A stretch of 64,000 nt of DNA from Xylocopa sonorina (Eukaryota; Arthropoda; Insecta; Hymenoptera; Apidae): the NCBI RefSeq assembly GCF_050948175.1, contig NC_135199.1:4344501-4408500 (forward strand), in the 5' to 3' direction. A program made the translations under genes and the position numbers. Under the pieces are notes generated by a model that saw only the letters and a list, made by a program, of their open reading frames with translations, made no database searches and was not told the origin of the DNA. Positions 48,207 through 63,104 of this stretch are shown here, in pieces (the first letter of the stretch is position 1; every line of letters begins with the position of its first letter).

Positions 48207-51200
48207 TTAAGGGACCGAGCCGGGATCACCGTTCTGGTATTAACAATATTAAACGAATACTAGTTTTAACCGCTTTACGGTATTTCTCGGTCCCCTGTAA
48301 GTCGTTGGTATAACTTCGGCCGTGTCCTCCTTTAACGCTGAAAAGCAGCACGCAAACTGGGAGTTTCGAAAAATTCTTATCTTCGTTGTACATTCTGTTG
48401 AACTCGCTCGAACGTTATTACCCTGAGAAACTTTAAATTTTGTCGCTCTGTCCTCTTCTTCGACAGGAGAGGGTGGAAACGAACTCCGTGCTTCCTAGCC
48501 CCGTTAACATTCGATGTCCAAACATTTTTTTAAATAAATACCGCCCGAGTACTGGTCAAGTTGCAAAGTTTTCAAATTCCAGCAAGTTTCCGAGTTCCCT
48601 GGTAAATCACTTCGGACCTACAATGTTACCTCGTGGAAACTAAAACCCGTGTCACGGCCTGACCCATAATTGTCAGCCCGGAACCAATCCCAATTTACGG
48701 GGGTTTACCGAACGCGCGAACACAGCTGCGAATCGAAAGCCTCCGCGTCGTCGGTTCATTATGCGAAGTGCTATCGTAAACCGGCCGTGTTACGTTCCTC
48801 CGTGGCCTCAGTCAAAATTCCGTTCTCCGAGCGAGCGCGTTCGACGGACCCGGGGTATCGCCGCGAGTAAATGGTTTGGCGTGCCGCGTAAAGTTCGACC
48901 GCTGAAATCCACGCGCGAGCACAACCGCGATCGTTCGCCACCCTTCCAGCCGGATGCCCGCGGATCGCGCGTCTGAGAACCCCTGGCCTTATTATATTTA
49001 GCAAGTGCAAACAGTCGTTGCTGCAATCTACGAAGCCAGCGTAGTAGAGCAAGCAGGTAATGCCGCTTCCAAAGTGACTCTATTATTGCAGTCGAATATA
49101 TTATACAACCATGGCCGCCGTCGGTTAAACCCCCCAGCACCGTCTAGCCGCCGACTTCCCTCGCCACCTTCGCCATCTGCGCGTCTCTAACCCCTCCGCG
49201 CGCGGCGACGTAGCTCGCCCGCCCTCGCTCTCTCACGGCTTTATGCATTAGTGATGAAGTGCTTCCTAACCTGAAATTGTCTTTCTCGCCGGGACAAGCG
49301 CCGGCACGGCCACCCTCCGCCGTTCCCGCCACCTTCGTTGCGCTGCGCGTCGGTTCCACGATGGAGCACGAGCGTTGTTCTCTCCGCGGATCTCTTCTCC
49401 TCCTTCTTGGCTATTTTCAGCCGCTCGCGGGAGAATTATTCAACGAGATGTTTTAATATTCAGCCACGCTCGAAGCTGACTTTTACAACGGCAGCCTCGT
49501 TCCAGGCGGGAGCGGGTACGCGGCGGAATTGCGCGCGATTAGTTCGGACGATAAGGACGGGGAAAGAGGTGGGACGTTACCGATGTTCCCCGATAACGAG
49601 GCGAGTTGGTATTGCTAATTTTGTCAGAGGAAGCGAGCGGAGGGTTCAAGTTTAATTAAGCCGTGGAAATAGGTGGTTGAAAGGTGTGAGTATATTATCG
49701 GGGGATGTTTCTTGCGATGTCCTTCCAAAATTTTATTAAACTTCCTCGCTCCTCTACGCCTTTTAGTAACTCTTAAATTCTTACGGTATCTCGGTTATTA
49801 AATTATACGTTCGAAGAATTATCCTTTCACGATTTCAGTTTCGTAGACGTGTTCGAGTGTCTACACACTTTTAAGAAACGTCAGCATTCTAAAGTGACTC
49901 GATCCGTTCTAAGCTCGCTGCCTCTTAGCTACCTAATCCGCACGACGATAAACCTTCGACTAACGCCTTAGAATATCCCCTTATTCTTAATGCCTTTCCG
50001 TTGTACCTTGCTACGCTTCGTAACTTCCAACTAAATCAGTTCGAACTGAACTATTTCTACCATCACGTAGGTTCCATCACTGTTCCTACCATTACAACGA
50101 AACGAAAAACGTACACTTCTGGCAAACATCGTTTTAACTCGTCCATGGGGATATTTTTTTAGAATAAATCTATAAAAAACAGAAAATATCTACAGTGCCG
50201 AAGGCGCGATAATATTTCACCGAGGAAGGGCGAGCGAATTAATCGAGCAGTCGCAAACTGAGTCCTAGTTTTATCGAGAAGCTGGAAAGGAAATTATTAT
50301 TTCTAATATCGGAAGCCGAAACGACGGATAAGGCTGGAATTCGGCTCGGAAACGGATTCCAGCGGCGGAACGACATTACAGAGGCGAGGGTGGAGGGGTG
50401 AGCCGGGTCGGTTCGCTTTTCGGGCGAGATTAATTTCGAAAAAAGAAAACAGCTGATATCGATTCATTTGAATATCCGAGCGGAGCGTAGACCGCGGAGA
50501 GGCCGTGCCTCGATATCTGCGGGATATCGATAATACCCTTTCAAACGAATAATTTTATTTCTGCCTCGGTGAATATATTAGTTCTTTCGGGCTCGCGGTT
50601 CCGCAACTTATAGCCCCTCTCGTGTTTGAGCTTCCCGTTCGAGGGCTCCTCCTTTCAAACACGCCCGGCCGCGCTCTTATCGTAAAGAAACTTTTACGAG
50701 GCATGCACTGCAAGAATTTTTTCTATTAAATTTCGTGCACACACGCGTCTTGCACGTGGCGCACGCGGCGCACAGCCAATCACGTCGACGAGATACCGAC
50801 GGGACCGTTTAAAGGTACTGAGACACTTTCGTTGACTTGCAGCGACTTTATATATAGCGTACGACGGAAATGTTCGAATTAACGACTGCGAGTGAACGAC
50901 AAATAATGACGTTATTATGAAATTAATAAATACATTGCTGTCGCCGTCGTCGCTGCGTAACCGTCGCGTCCCCTCACTTTTCGCTTTCATTTCAAAAGGA
51001 TCGTCAATCCGTCGGTAAACTCAGGGTACAAAGTTAACGTTTTGCTTCTCGTCGCACTTGCCTGAAGCAGCAGCGAGGAAATTGAGCAGCGCGATCGATG
51101 GCATTGAATAATTCTGGCTGAGAAATTGGTTCCTTGCGGGTGATAAGTAATATATACCACGTAGTATCGCCTCAGGCAGTTAATATAATTTTCATTACCA

Positions 51201-52000
51201 GTACAACAAATATTTGCTAACGACGAAAGAGAAGCAATAATGACAGGGATGAAACTAATACGATAGAGCAAAATCTCCTTAACCCTTTGACTACGGCAGA
51301 CTTTGAGACGCATCAGCCGTATCGTATGCTGGGAATACATTCGCGACGTACACTGTGAACGGTGAAACTCTTCGTTCGGTATATTCAAATAATCAAAACA
51401 TCGAATTCCAGCATTAAAACAATATTATTCATTTCTTTGTATTCTCCATTGAATCGTCCCGTATTCTTGCATTTTAAAGCTCTTTAACTGCCAATAGTGG
51501 CCAAAGGATTAAAGAACGAAGAAAATGGCTCGACTGGCGCGTGAAACTCGTATCCAATTCGATCTCGTACAATTAATCGATCAACTCTCCATAAAATCGT
51601 CGTAAAGGAAAACGCCGAAATATTTCGAGTTACCACGAAACTGTTCGAGCCACGGAACATAGAATTCATCATTCGATACGAACAATAGCAGTTTCACACG
51701 ATCCGGTTCGATTTCAACTAGTCGAGCCCATTCGAGGCGGTTGCAATTTATGTCGATGTATTTTTATCAACCGCTCGATCTGGCGAACGCGAACGGATTA
51801 ATACTCGAGATACGGGTAGAGAGCTCGATACCGATCGGCGAAACTACGGGAGATGTTTTCAGAGCCGTTAATCGCCTCGACGATATCGCGACCGCCGCGC
51901 GGTAACGCAAACCGGCGTGCATAACGAATACAGAATGCTCCTGTTGGCGGCGTTAATTACTCTTTACGGGCTGGTTAACAGTTGAAGCTGGAAAAGGAAT
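48207..52000. other. No gene seen; CpG-rich left part
   Basis: The 48.69-49.6 kb interval is GC- and CpG-rich with overlapping arginine-rich frames in several phases. The remainder is average, with AT-rich pieces at 51.1-51.7 kb. Confidence 0.4.
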
Positions 52001-55000
52001 CAAAGGGGCGGAGGAAGGAGGATACAAAGGGTCTTGCGCCGGCAATTCGAGACCGTGCGAGGGCTTAACGCTGGGAGGCAATTTTCGGTGGTTCGTCCTC
52101 GTCGTTTTTCATCCGTAGCGGGATCAGAAGATAAGCTTAATTCGCTGAGACGCCTCGTGATAGACTGCAATTATTTTTAATAGGAGCTTCGCGGAGAGAA
52201 AGGCACGATAAACGCTTTACTTCTCTCTTTTGTCTACGCGTGATAGGGGCTATTGATTTACCTTCACCTTTTGATACGCGTGCAAAGTTACTTCCACGGA
52301 TAAAGTCTGAGAGAAGCGACGGCGGATGATGGCTGTAATTGAATAAAAAATAGCTCGCTTGTTTAACGCAGGACGAGCGTTGCGAATTGTTGATCATCCA
52401 GCACGAGCGAAGTACTCTGACAAAGTATTCTCAGAGTTTCACTTCAATTTGCAAATTTCAAACCGTGTCTCGCTCATAACTGATTCCGCGCAAGGAAATG
52501 TTTCTCCGGCATGAACGAAACGGATTAATAAAATACAATGGGTGCAGCGGAAACTTGACATCGCGACAAGATCAAAGAGTGTTAGCTGAATGCTTCTTGG
52601 GCGGAGTAAAGGAAATAAGAACAGGAGCCGCGACGTCGACTCTGTGTTTCCATTCGGGTATTTTACATTCTCTAGAACTGTCTTCGTTTAATGTAGTCAG
52701 TCGCATGGAAGTGAAACGCTGCGACGAGCGCGATACATAATGTGCAGCGTGAATAAAAGCTTCGAGCGATTAATTTATGCGTTCGTGGCGCGCGAAATGA
52801 AGCGCATCGGTAATGAAAAATGGGTCCAAGCCTGAGAGCGCGGGCAATCCAGGAATCGGGTTGAAATTGTGATCGAAGTAAAGCAATTGCTGCGGTTAAA
52901 GAAAGTGGAACAATAAACTTGCTATTTTCGCGAAATATACCACGATTACGGATTTCGATCCTTATAAATCATTTTCGTTAACCATCCGAACTGAAAATTA
53001 TATTACAGAAAACTAAAATGGTAATTCTATTGAGTCAGTTCCCGGAATGCCAAGCTCGAGATCAATCGAATCAAATTCTAGCTTTGAGATAACACAACGA
53101 TAGATGCAAAAACCAGTTGACAAAAATAGACATAATCGAATTGCACGGAACGATCCAGATGCGAAAAGAACGATTTCAGATACGACGTTCATCCGATGGT
53201 TGGTTGCTGCGGACGTTTACGTGGATATATAATCGAGACTTTTTCCCCTTCGTTGATCGCGGAATTCTTCCACGAGAAAATGCGATTTCCCTTTCAAATG
53301 GCCTCGCGAGTCCTACACCGGCTCCGTGTATTATTTGGCCACGTGAATGGATGAAAATTGGCAAAAATGGCCGGAAACGGACGTGCGGGCGTGGCTCTAC
53401 CCAATGAACACCGAAGGATGGAACAAGGGGGATGGAGAGGGGACGGAGAGGCTCGCGCAATAGTTCCATCACGGCATTTTCGAAGGCATCGCCGTCGCAA
53501 ATTATCCTCGCTATACAATGCAAGGATGTGTACACCACGACACTGCATTCTTTCGAGCGTGCCGGCGATATTGAAGAATTGTCTTGTATTGCGCTCTACT
53601 AAATGCCAATACCAGAGGCGAGCGGATGAATCGTTCTGATCAAGAAGGTTATCGTGAATGAAAGGGTTCTGGATCGAACGCCGTCTCGCCCGGCTGTCCG
53701 ATGATGCCGCGTTTTAATTAAAAAACGGTACTTACTGCGAGGATATTTCTTTTGTAAAGATTAATTTCATTTACGATTCTTAAATTGCTTCCTCCGTACA
53801 AACGCTGTAATACTTTACGAAATATTTTCCTTTCCGCGTTTCATAAACCTGTTCCGCAACAGGGGAGGAATAATTAATAATTCCGGAGAACTGTACTCAA
53901 GACCAGAGACACAAGAAACGTTTCCAATCTCCCCGAGACGTCGTAACAATAACATTTCGACGGAATATCTACTGCAACGTTATTTACCTTCGAGCATAAG
54001 ATACTTACTAATAAAAGACAATTACGAGAAATTGCAAAATCGATAGATGGTTACGATTGAGATCTTATTCGTAACATACGAAATCTAAATTATTGATTAA
54101 CAACGAAAGGTTAATTTCATTAACATTCGAGAGGAATGGTAGTTTCGAAGAATTAGCGAGGGCGAGCTCACCTCAAGAGCAGCAAATTGAGGAACGAATC
54201 GCGTCGGTTTGGAACCAACCACCCCGTGTGTACCTGCATAATGATACCTGATCCTGGTACTCGACAGGGACGGGCTCGGGATGAGGCGAAAACTTTTTAA
54301 ATAATTACAGGGAACCGCGTCCCAGGGTCAGGCCGGAAGGTGTGCCGGAACGAGGGGTTGCAATTGAGTCGGATAGTGCGGCGGCGGCGGCACCCACCGC
54401 CTCCGCACCGTCGCCCACCCCCCTGTTTCCCTACACCTCAGCGCGATGCCACGAACTCTCCGCACTCCACGGGCTGCGGGCATTAATGGGAAAAGTTTGC
54501 TTTTATCTTTTAAACGCCCGGCAACGCTACTAATTTCTAACTTCAAGCGTTACTTGTGCCCACTCCGACGATCCCGAATAGGCGGAACGATGAGGGCAAG
54601 ACGCGGTGCGTTGCGGTCTACCGCCTCGTAATGTCGCGCTCACTATTTCCCTGGCAGATAGAGGATCGTTGTAATTTGTTCTTTCCTCGAGAGATATAAA
54701 GAAAGTGGGAAGAAGATAGCGCCGCGCAGGGCACGACGTCCCACCTAATTCTCGTTCTCCCTTCACGAGCTCGTTCCCTTCAGGACGGCTCTATCTCGGA
54801 GAATCAGGCTTGCCCGCCTGTTAAAGCTTCGCGACAGACATCCCCGGGTCCGGGGTGTGACTTCGTGGGCGTTCCCAAGCTCCTCGAGTTCGTCCGGCTG
54901 ATTTTTTCGGTTTTCTCTCCCCTTTACCGCCACCCCCTCCCTTGTAAGGGATTAGTTTATTCATTTTTAAACGAGGAGAATGGTTTTGAAATTTTAATTA

Positions 55001-56139
55001 ATACATCGCGGTCGGAAATTTCTGACAGCAATGCGTTAATTAAAAAACTTCCGCGTTATGGGAACTGGCGTACGAACGAGAACAGAATTCAGTATAGCCA
55101 CGCGACTGTATCGCGAGGGAAGGATACGGAGCGGGACGCGTGAATTATGTGTTATTTGTAACGAGCTCGGTGATGGAAAATGGTTGATCTTACTGGAACA
55201 GTCGAGAACGCGTCGAGGACCCAGGACCATATTTTTCACGTTCGCGATCACTCTCGCGACTACTTCGAACTGTAGAGATTCTACTAGACGTAATCAAAAT
55301 TAATTCGAGCACAATGAAGCAGTAAAGGCGTCCGAAAAATGGTGGGGAGCCATTCCAGAAAAGAATCCTCCGGCTGATTTATGTAGCCAAGATTCCAGAG
55401 GCAATTTTTCGCCGGGGCGGGGACGATTGCGAACAATTACTCGGCCGAATAGAGAAATCCCGGATTCATCTCGAGATTCCATCGTCCTAGATTCGCCTAT
55501 TCGGCTAGGCGCGGGCGTGGAAGTTAACGAGTGGCCGGCGCGCGGCTTGATTTATAATCGTCATCATCCAGGACGATCTCGACGATAACAAGGAAAGCCG
55601 AGGCTCGACGTTAAGTCCTTAAGTCTCAGCCTGGCCGGCTTAAAAGTGTCACAGTTCGTTGCCCCGTTAGGATTCACCGTCCGGGCGTTGGCGGGGAGGG
55701 GGATGGGAAAGGAGGGAAGCGCGATACGGTCGAAGGAGGCGGCCACGATTCCGTGGTACTGCTATTAAGCTGATTTCACGTCGCATTTAAAATAAGCCGT
55801 GAGAACGGCCACGAAGGAGCAACGCCACTCGCGGCAATTACGCGAAGATCGTTGCCCGTTGTACAGTCGAGCTTCGCGTTAATTAATCCTCCCTTGCAGG
55901 ATGGCCCGCGAGGGAGAGAGGGCGAAGACGGACGGACGGGCCGAAAGAAGCTCGGGGGATAGGGCCACGACGCGAGGGTGAGAGAAGAATGGCCGTGGAG
56001 GATGTAAGAGATGATCCTTGGCCGACGAGCACGGATTCCCGCCCGTTTATTGGTCTCTTTGCGAATGATTAATTAACAGGAATTGCTGGGGCGAAATCGA
56101 TACTGTTCTGTCCTTTCTCGTGGCAGCTATCCCTCGTTA
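52001..56139. other. No gene seen
   Basis: Contains the palindrome AATTTGCAAATT at 52446-52457, a GCGGCGGCGG run at 54.38 kb and the G-quadruplex at 55693. No frame is recognised. Confidence 0.4.
55693..55716 (+). other. Predicted G-quadruplex
   Basis: G4, G5, G3 and G3 runs with loops of 1, 2 and 6 nt, within a GC-rich stretch. Confidence 0.6.
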
Positions 56140-56340
56140 CGCGGAAGGTATATGTACAGGGTGGGGCCTGAAGGAAGGGTAGTGACGAAGGGTAAAAATG
56201 AAATGAAAATGGAATTATCGATGGGAAGGGTTCGCTGGATGATAGGTGTTGCGGGATGGTTGATGGAGGTTGACTCAGGGGTTGAGATGAACGACTTTGT
56301 GACGTTGTTGATGAAAAAATTCTTGCTTAGAGTTGGTTAC
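56140..56340 (+). other. Strongly G-skewed block
   Basis: By hand count, 56161-56340 has about 66 G and 15 C. Such strand asymmetry can arise from transcription or repair bias and favours R-loops when the C-rich strand is the template. An ATG frame of 72 codons (56152-56370) crosses it but looks like a by-product of T- and G-rich sequence. The TAAT tandem follows directly. Confidence 0.6.
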
Positions 56341-56360
56341 CTGATATCTTTTATCGTTAT

Positions 56361-56380
56361 TAATGATTAATAATGATTAA
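56361..56380. repeat. Tandem TAATGATTAA x2
   Basis: Two exact adjacent copies of a 10-bp unit, followed by TAA and preceded by TTAT. Each unit carries TAAT and ATTA, the core recognised by homeodomain proteins, giving a dense array. It could be a homeodomain-bound element or simple AT-rich drift. Confidence 0.8.
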
Positions 56381-59300
56381 TAAATTTTTTTGATTTTAAC
56401 ATCACAAGATGCACGGTACATGGTAACACCAAAGTTCTACCATTTCTTTAAAATAAAGGATGATGATAAAACTATGCGATGATAATTAGGTGTAACGAAT
56501 CTGCGGGGATTTCCAATATGTACTATCAGATTGTTAGGTTGGAAATTGTAATTCACTCGCGAGCACCCGGTAGAAACGCAGGAACGGCCGGTCGTTACGT
56601 CTGGCACAGTTGTTAAAGCAAGTATAACGTGATTACTCGCTCGAGCAAACCGTTTTGTGTCAAAACTCCCGTTTAATTGTCACGACCATTAAGTTCCGGG
56701 AGACACTTCCAGACTAATCTGTCTTACGACTCGCACGAACGGATGGCGGGCTTTAATGAAAGACGTTTATACCCACGCCCGTGAGAGGAAGAAGACGCGA
56801 GGCGGTCGTAAAAGTTGCCGCGACAGGAGGCGGCGGCTGGGGGTGGTGGTCGACTTGAAAATAAGGCGCGCCGTTCTCCCAAGGCGGGTCGAAAATCTCT
56901 CGAAATTCGTTCGAACTTTTCTCACTCGACGTAACGAGGCGTTCTTCGTTAGTGCAATTAGTCTGAGTACCATTGGCTTTTCGGGAATGAAGTCGACGAG
57001 GAGGGTGGTGAAAGACCAGCCGAACCCTGTTTGGGGTATGTTCGCTGCAAAAGTTTCATAGACTAACTGAATATTTGATTCTTTCGACTCGTGTCGCTAC
57101 GGTTATCAACGTCCCTAAACATAAACGGCACGATCAAGTTTCGTACGATACATTTAATGCTTTTAACCTGCCCTCAGAGATCACCGTTGTGGCTCTACTT
57201 CCTTAGCTTCCCAAAAAATCGACTTTAAGCCATCGGTCGATCGCGAAGAGTACGATAGACTGGTATCTGAGGATAGCCACGGGTGTAATTTCGTTGATAC
57301 GTATCGCAGCTTGTAATACAGCGTATAAAGTGTAATTAGACGGCCCTCCCAGTTCGTCGTACAACATTGTTAATCCGAGTGGAAGGCGGCACGATTGGTC
57401 GGCCGTTTCGTGTCGCGGTGAGTCGGCCGGATAAAGCTGTCCAGAAGTAGTTTAAGCCGCCCCCGGACGTAACAACATCTGGACCCATTAGGGCCGAGAT
57501 AGAGGTCGTTACCGGGTAACAAGCTTGCACTGCCTACCCCGGCTGCTTACTTGACCCCCGTTTTGTAACTATAATCGAGGACACTGGTTGGACCAATTAA
57601 AATGGTACCTTTTGCTGGTAACGTACACTTTAAACGCGGCGATTTTGTCCGTGAATATGTTGCTAGTAGAGAATCTGGCATCCCATCCGTTTAACCGCTC
57701 GTATACAAACTGTGCTATTGATTTTGCTCAACTTTGTGACCGACCAGAAAAGACGGCTCTTGAGGGAGTCGATTCACGGTGAGCGTCAAGTTTACGACTG
57801 TACTAATGCCAGGATATATAATTACGCGATTATAATAATTTGATGGATTTCGAATCATCTTAACGAATTTCGTACAGGACACAAGAAGAACCTCGAACCT
57901 TGTGTAACACATCTGAGGTTAAGTCCCGCATTAACGCTAAACACCTTCTAACCCCTAAGTCGTGAATCCCCGAGCATCATCCTTCACCCAAGTCACTCGT
58001 CCGCGTGTATACCGCGCATTTTTCGACGTGTGTCCCTCCAGCGACATGCAAATCCCAAGGTGGAAGTGGAACGGTTAGGTACACTGGCTAGTCGCGGTAT
58101 CAGGCTTAACGTGCATTAACATACGTAAGACCAGGACGGTCCTTATTATAAAGTCTAATGGGGAAAGCGAGCCGGCGCGTGCCGCGACTCGTGAAACCGA
58201 CTTACGCCAGGGGGCTCGTGCCGCTTCCCCGGCGCGAAATTATTCCTCGAACTCCAGGATTCGAAGGAAATACGCTGCCTCGGGACGGTCCCGCAGGTAC
58301 ACGAGCCAGAAGACCGCCATCAAGGTCTTGCTCCACGGTAAACAGGTACGGCTAACCTCCGTATGGCCCTCCATTATTGCGGACGTTCCCGGAATTCCGT
58401 CCAAGGTAATTCTCGACTGTCGCGAAAGTAACCGTGATTCTGAATTCAATATCGCCGGCGCGATGAATTTCATTACGGCATACCTCGCGTCGTCTCATCG
58501 CTTCGGGGCAGGCTAACTCGCCCTCCACGCCGAAATAAAGCCGCTCTTCTGTTTTCCGCAGTCCTTTTCCACCATTGAATGCGACGAACGAGGGTATGCT
58601 TCTGGTATCCTCTTAAAGATCCACCAACGTACACGATGTACACTGGCGCGGACAAAGTACGAGACTATTCGTCTACCGCTTCTACTATTTCGCGGTGCCA
58701 CCGGAGAACAGTTAATCACTGGACGGCTAGACGGACCTCGTTTAGGGTGCACGGGCCAGCGGCCCGGCAAAAAGAGACTTTCGTCCTCGAACGGGATGAA
58801 GTCGGCCAAGAGAGCACGATAACGCTTCGGGGGAAGTCGATGGGACCCGGAGTGGCTCTCATATTCTTGCCTTTCGACCCGCGATTCCGAACGGCTTCAA
58901 TTAATTCCCTCGACCGTACGAGGGGGCTCGTCAAGATTCAACGCGAAGAGATCTCGACTCGACTCGTAATTTGGTAGGCCAGGCCAGTTCCACCCGCTAC
59001 CGGAGATAGCCCCGGCGTATAATCGCGTGCTAGTCAGCGTATAAATTTCCCCGTGTTCGTAGCCAAACAGTATTATAGCTATCCGGTACGATTCGACGAG
59101 GGGGTACGAGGCGGGTAAATCCGCGAGCGTAGAAATAGGAAGAATGGCTCGCTTACGGGGGAGGCTGTGGAGTTAAACTCTGCAAAAAACGAAGATTAAC
59201 CTTTTGTCTACGGTCCGCCACGGTGTTCCTTTGTCCGAGTTGAGCACTCTGTCGCGACACCCTGTTTTTGTCCGTGCCGCAGTCTACCGGTCGTCCCCGC

Positions 59301-62300
59301 CCTTTCGAGTAGTATTCGTGCCAGAGTAGCCAACCGTGCCCCCTTCATCCTTTCGATTCCGCGCCTTTCCCTACCCTTGTCCGCCCTCTCGAATACTTCG
59401 CCACCGTCGCGACCCTTTGCGATCCTCGCGTCCAGACACCGCTAGAACTACACCAGCCCCCTCCAGCTCGCGCTCTATTCCGCTCACTCCGTTGGAAAGT
59501 TAAATCCTAGGTCTCTGTAAAAGCCACCTTCCCTTTGCCTCGCCCGCTGGCCAGATCCGCCGGCTTTTCCTGCGCGTAGATTGCGACCAGAGACACATGC
59601 AAAGCCCTGAAATATTCCGAACGATCCTCCGTGAAACATGCCCGGTATCCGCACGGACCTGACCAGCTTCGCGCTGCTCTTTTTTCTACCCTTTGGCGAT
59701 CCTTGCGCCTTCCGGACTCTCTTTCCGCGGATGTACGCGTGTTCTCCCTTTTCGCTTTTCGTTTCTCTCGTTTTCGTGGCGAACGCGAAACGGACCCGCA
59801 AATGAGCTTTCCTACGAGTAATTTTGATCGTCGGTCCGCTTTTTTAGCACTCCCTGGCCAACAGCTCTTGCGCACCCGGGACTCAATTTCAATTAGCCGA
59901 TCTTTGAGAAATAATTCACGTAGACGACAAGTTTTCTGAATTGAATATGAATTTGAAATGTAAATGTAACGTTTGGCGTAACAATCGACTCTCGAGTATC
60001 GCAGCGAAGTTACGAGCCAACCAACGCATCGTCGGCGCCAAATAGAAAAGCGACGCTATTTCTTTTCTAACGTCAATTCGATACTCGGGTCGCCGCTAAA
60101 GGCCAATCACGGCCACCGTTACATCGACAAGTTCGCCGATGGCCGAGAAATATTGGAAAGCTTCCCTTGCAGCTGCTCGACGAGCGCCGGGCCAAGTCGG
60201 CTGCAATTCTCTATTAATCATGCCACGGTGAACGCGAAAGGTCGTAACCAGTTTCGCCCGCCAGGGCCACGCTGAATTTGCACTCCCTATCGACTTTATA
60301 GAATTGCGTCCGCCTTTTAATACCTTCCAGCCGGCCGCTTGATAACATCCCGTTCACTCTGAATCGCTGTCCGCGTTGAATTATGCGATTATCGGTCGTT
60401 ACGAGCCGATACGCTTTTATTTCCTCTCTCGCTCCGTCATTTCGGCGACCGCGCTTTGGTCGCGCTGCGTTATCCGAGGGAAACGAAACCAAAAGGAAAC
60501 AAAAAACAGACGCAAAAAAAAGAGGAGGAAAATTGAAGATTTCCAGCACGTCGGGGCGGAACAAAAACAAGGAAATTTAAAAGCGAAAAAAAAGGTGAAA
60601 AATAAACGACGCGCATCGGTGAAATACTAGCCAGAAAACCGAACGGTCTTCATAAATCCTGCGCGTAAATCAGTCTTTATGGAGTTCTCCCCTGGGCGTT
60701 GGAAGCTATTTGGAGCATGTAGGCACGTATGTATATGTGGCAGCGTGGTTGCACACGGACAGGGTTGTCGCGGCGATGGGGTTGCAAAGCTCGTTTCACA
60801 CCTGTGCGCGACCCTCGTCGCGGTGCGTCTTGCACGTCCGGAGGAACGCAACGTCGTCCCGGGCTCGAGTTAATCGAGAGAAACGACAATGTCGTTGGAA
60901 GTCGACCTAACGATCTCTGAGACGCTTCTCTACCTTTTTCAACCTCGAACTTTTACTAGTCATTCCCCCCCTTTTTTTTTAACAGCGCCAGCTGTTTGGA
61001 ATTCTACTGCCTTGGAAACTGTTTTAGAGATCGCGCGAGTTTAACCAATTCCGTGGCCAATTCGCAGGCCTTATTCTCCTTGAAATATCGTACGATGATT
61101 GGAATCCGTAACGAGAAAACTTCAGCTTTCCGAATTCGTAGTTCCAACGATCGCGTTCGTTAAAACACATTTTTTCGGATATGGTTTCGTTTGTATCGGC
61201 GGGAGAATCGTATCTATGGTCGTATCCAGAGACATAAATAATTCCCGACGTAAGATAATTCATACGACAGACATTTTTGCGCAAGAGAATGGACGAAAGT
61301 ACGATTTTATCCGGTGTGTGTAACCGCACGGTCGTAGATCATTTCGGACAATAAATATTTCTCTCAACGTTGCATCTCGAAAAGCGGAGGATATCGGTCA
61401 CGGATATCGCGGAGTGATTTATCATCGATTAAACCGACGTAATGCGCCATTGTTACTGAAACGTGCAGTTAGATAGGTACGTATATGAGGTCGTATCAGG
61501 ATGACCGAGAGATCCTGGTATTGAGTCGCAATCAGCCGCCGTAGCCACCACTCGCAATAGGTGGGCAACGGGGTGCGCCAAAACCTGCTATAATATGCCT
61601 ATTATCATTACTATCCAGAATTCGATTGTCGCTTCCCTACCGACAATCCAAAGGTCGTGTACGGTGTACTGCAATCCTTTGCGGTAACTCGAATTAAACG
61701 AACAAACGTTAACGAAACCTCAAGATCCATTTTAACGAGTCTCCAGTAATATCTCAACCACCCTCGAATAATTGTAATCGTCTCGCAATCGATCGCTAAA
61801 ATTGCCAGATTAACGAAGTGTTCTCGTATCCAGAACTCGACAATTCCAAAGCTTGCAAACAATTCCAAAGACTATGTTTCACCGAGACTGTCGTTTACTA
61901 CGTTCTTTACTTTCACCGTAAACGTATCTCCTAACACGCACCCCCCAAAAAAAGGTGTTCCACCCTAGTTAACCCAATCCTATGGCACAGTTCGTTTTGA
62001 CGAAAGAAGGGCCGTTCCTGCGGCACGGGTTTAAAAGTCGGCAAGATTTACTTCGATCCCACGGTGAACGAAACGATCGGAATACTTTTCGAACGCGGGC
62101 GTCGTCCAACTGCGAGCAGCACTTAAGCGCGCGTGCGGTCGCCATAGAGGCTGGTGGAAGCGAGCGTCGGTTCACGTGCTTGCAAGCTCGCCTCGCGCCG
62201 GTCTGCGCACGGTACGTGCACGGGAACGATATAGGGAATCGAGTCCGTAAATCTCGGCTGGTCGTCCCTGGAGACCCATGTCTCAGTCACAGCGCGCGAT

Positions 62301-63104
62301 TGCGCGTGTTAAAGGATTCCGGTTAGGGCACGTATGGGTACGCGCGAGGTTCTCACGTCGAGACGTCTGGACGCTTGGATCTCGTTAATGCGTCTTTGAT
62401 TCGAGGGCATGAAATAGCTGCAGGGCATACGGACTATTTATGTCGTTTTTTTAGAGAAAAGTGTGAGGAAGCAATACATGTTTAATGAAATTTATCGTAG
62501 TGTATAAGACAGGATGTTTAGTACAGGTTGCATAGAGGAAATAATCGATAAATATCGCTAGAATGATGGATCGTTCAAGAAGATATACAGTGCGAAGTGC
62601 GTATGTGGAAGAAAAGATCTCGAGTTTTACGAAAGTGTGCATGTATACCGGAAAAAGTATTGTTAGAGGATCAATTACGCCGCGGAATAAATTTTGCGAA
62701 GAAAAAGTTAGATGGGACAGTGGAGAGGATGGATACAAACAAGTGGAGTGGTTCTAAATGTTCCAGCCAATGCAGCGTTTCATTGTGCTTTTAAACGGGC
62801 TGCGTGATCTTCCGATAAAATAAGGCCGTGGTTTTAAAGGCCGTCGAGTGGTAACAGCATCGGAAAATAATAGAAAATACGCATCAAATACCGTCCGCGC
62901 TGCGCTCCAGCGGGTCAATATTTAAACTCATCGTAAAACAATGGACGCGTGCCCGGCCAAACTGTATTTGATATATTTTAGTTACCGCGTTGGCTCTCGT
63001 TTACTCGTGCGATTGCCCCTATTCTTTCCAAATCAGTTCGAACGAAAATCTATTTTTTCGCGCAACTTTTAAAAAAGACCAGAGAAAAATGAAATAAAAA
63101 AAAC
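56381..63104. other. No gene seen
   Basis: Mixed CpG-rich DNA. Blocks at 57.35-57.62 and 57.95-58.16 kb have unusually varied, repeat-free sequence, and the latter contains ATGCAAAT at 58046; they may be regulatory. A 132-codon ATG frame at 58579-58977 has no recognisable domain. Confidence 0.4.

Noticed and set aside
58150..58980. Cluster of 65-132 codon frames on both strands
   Set aside because: Frames overlap in several phases in GC-rich DNA, most with non-ATG starts. No motif or splice structure supports a gene.
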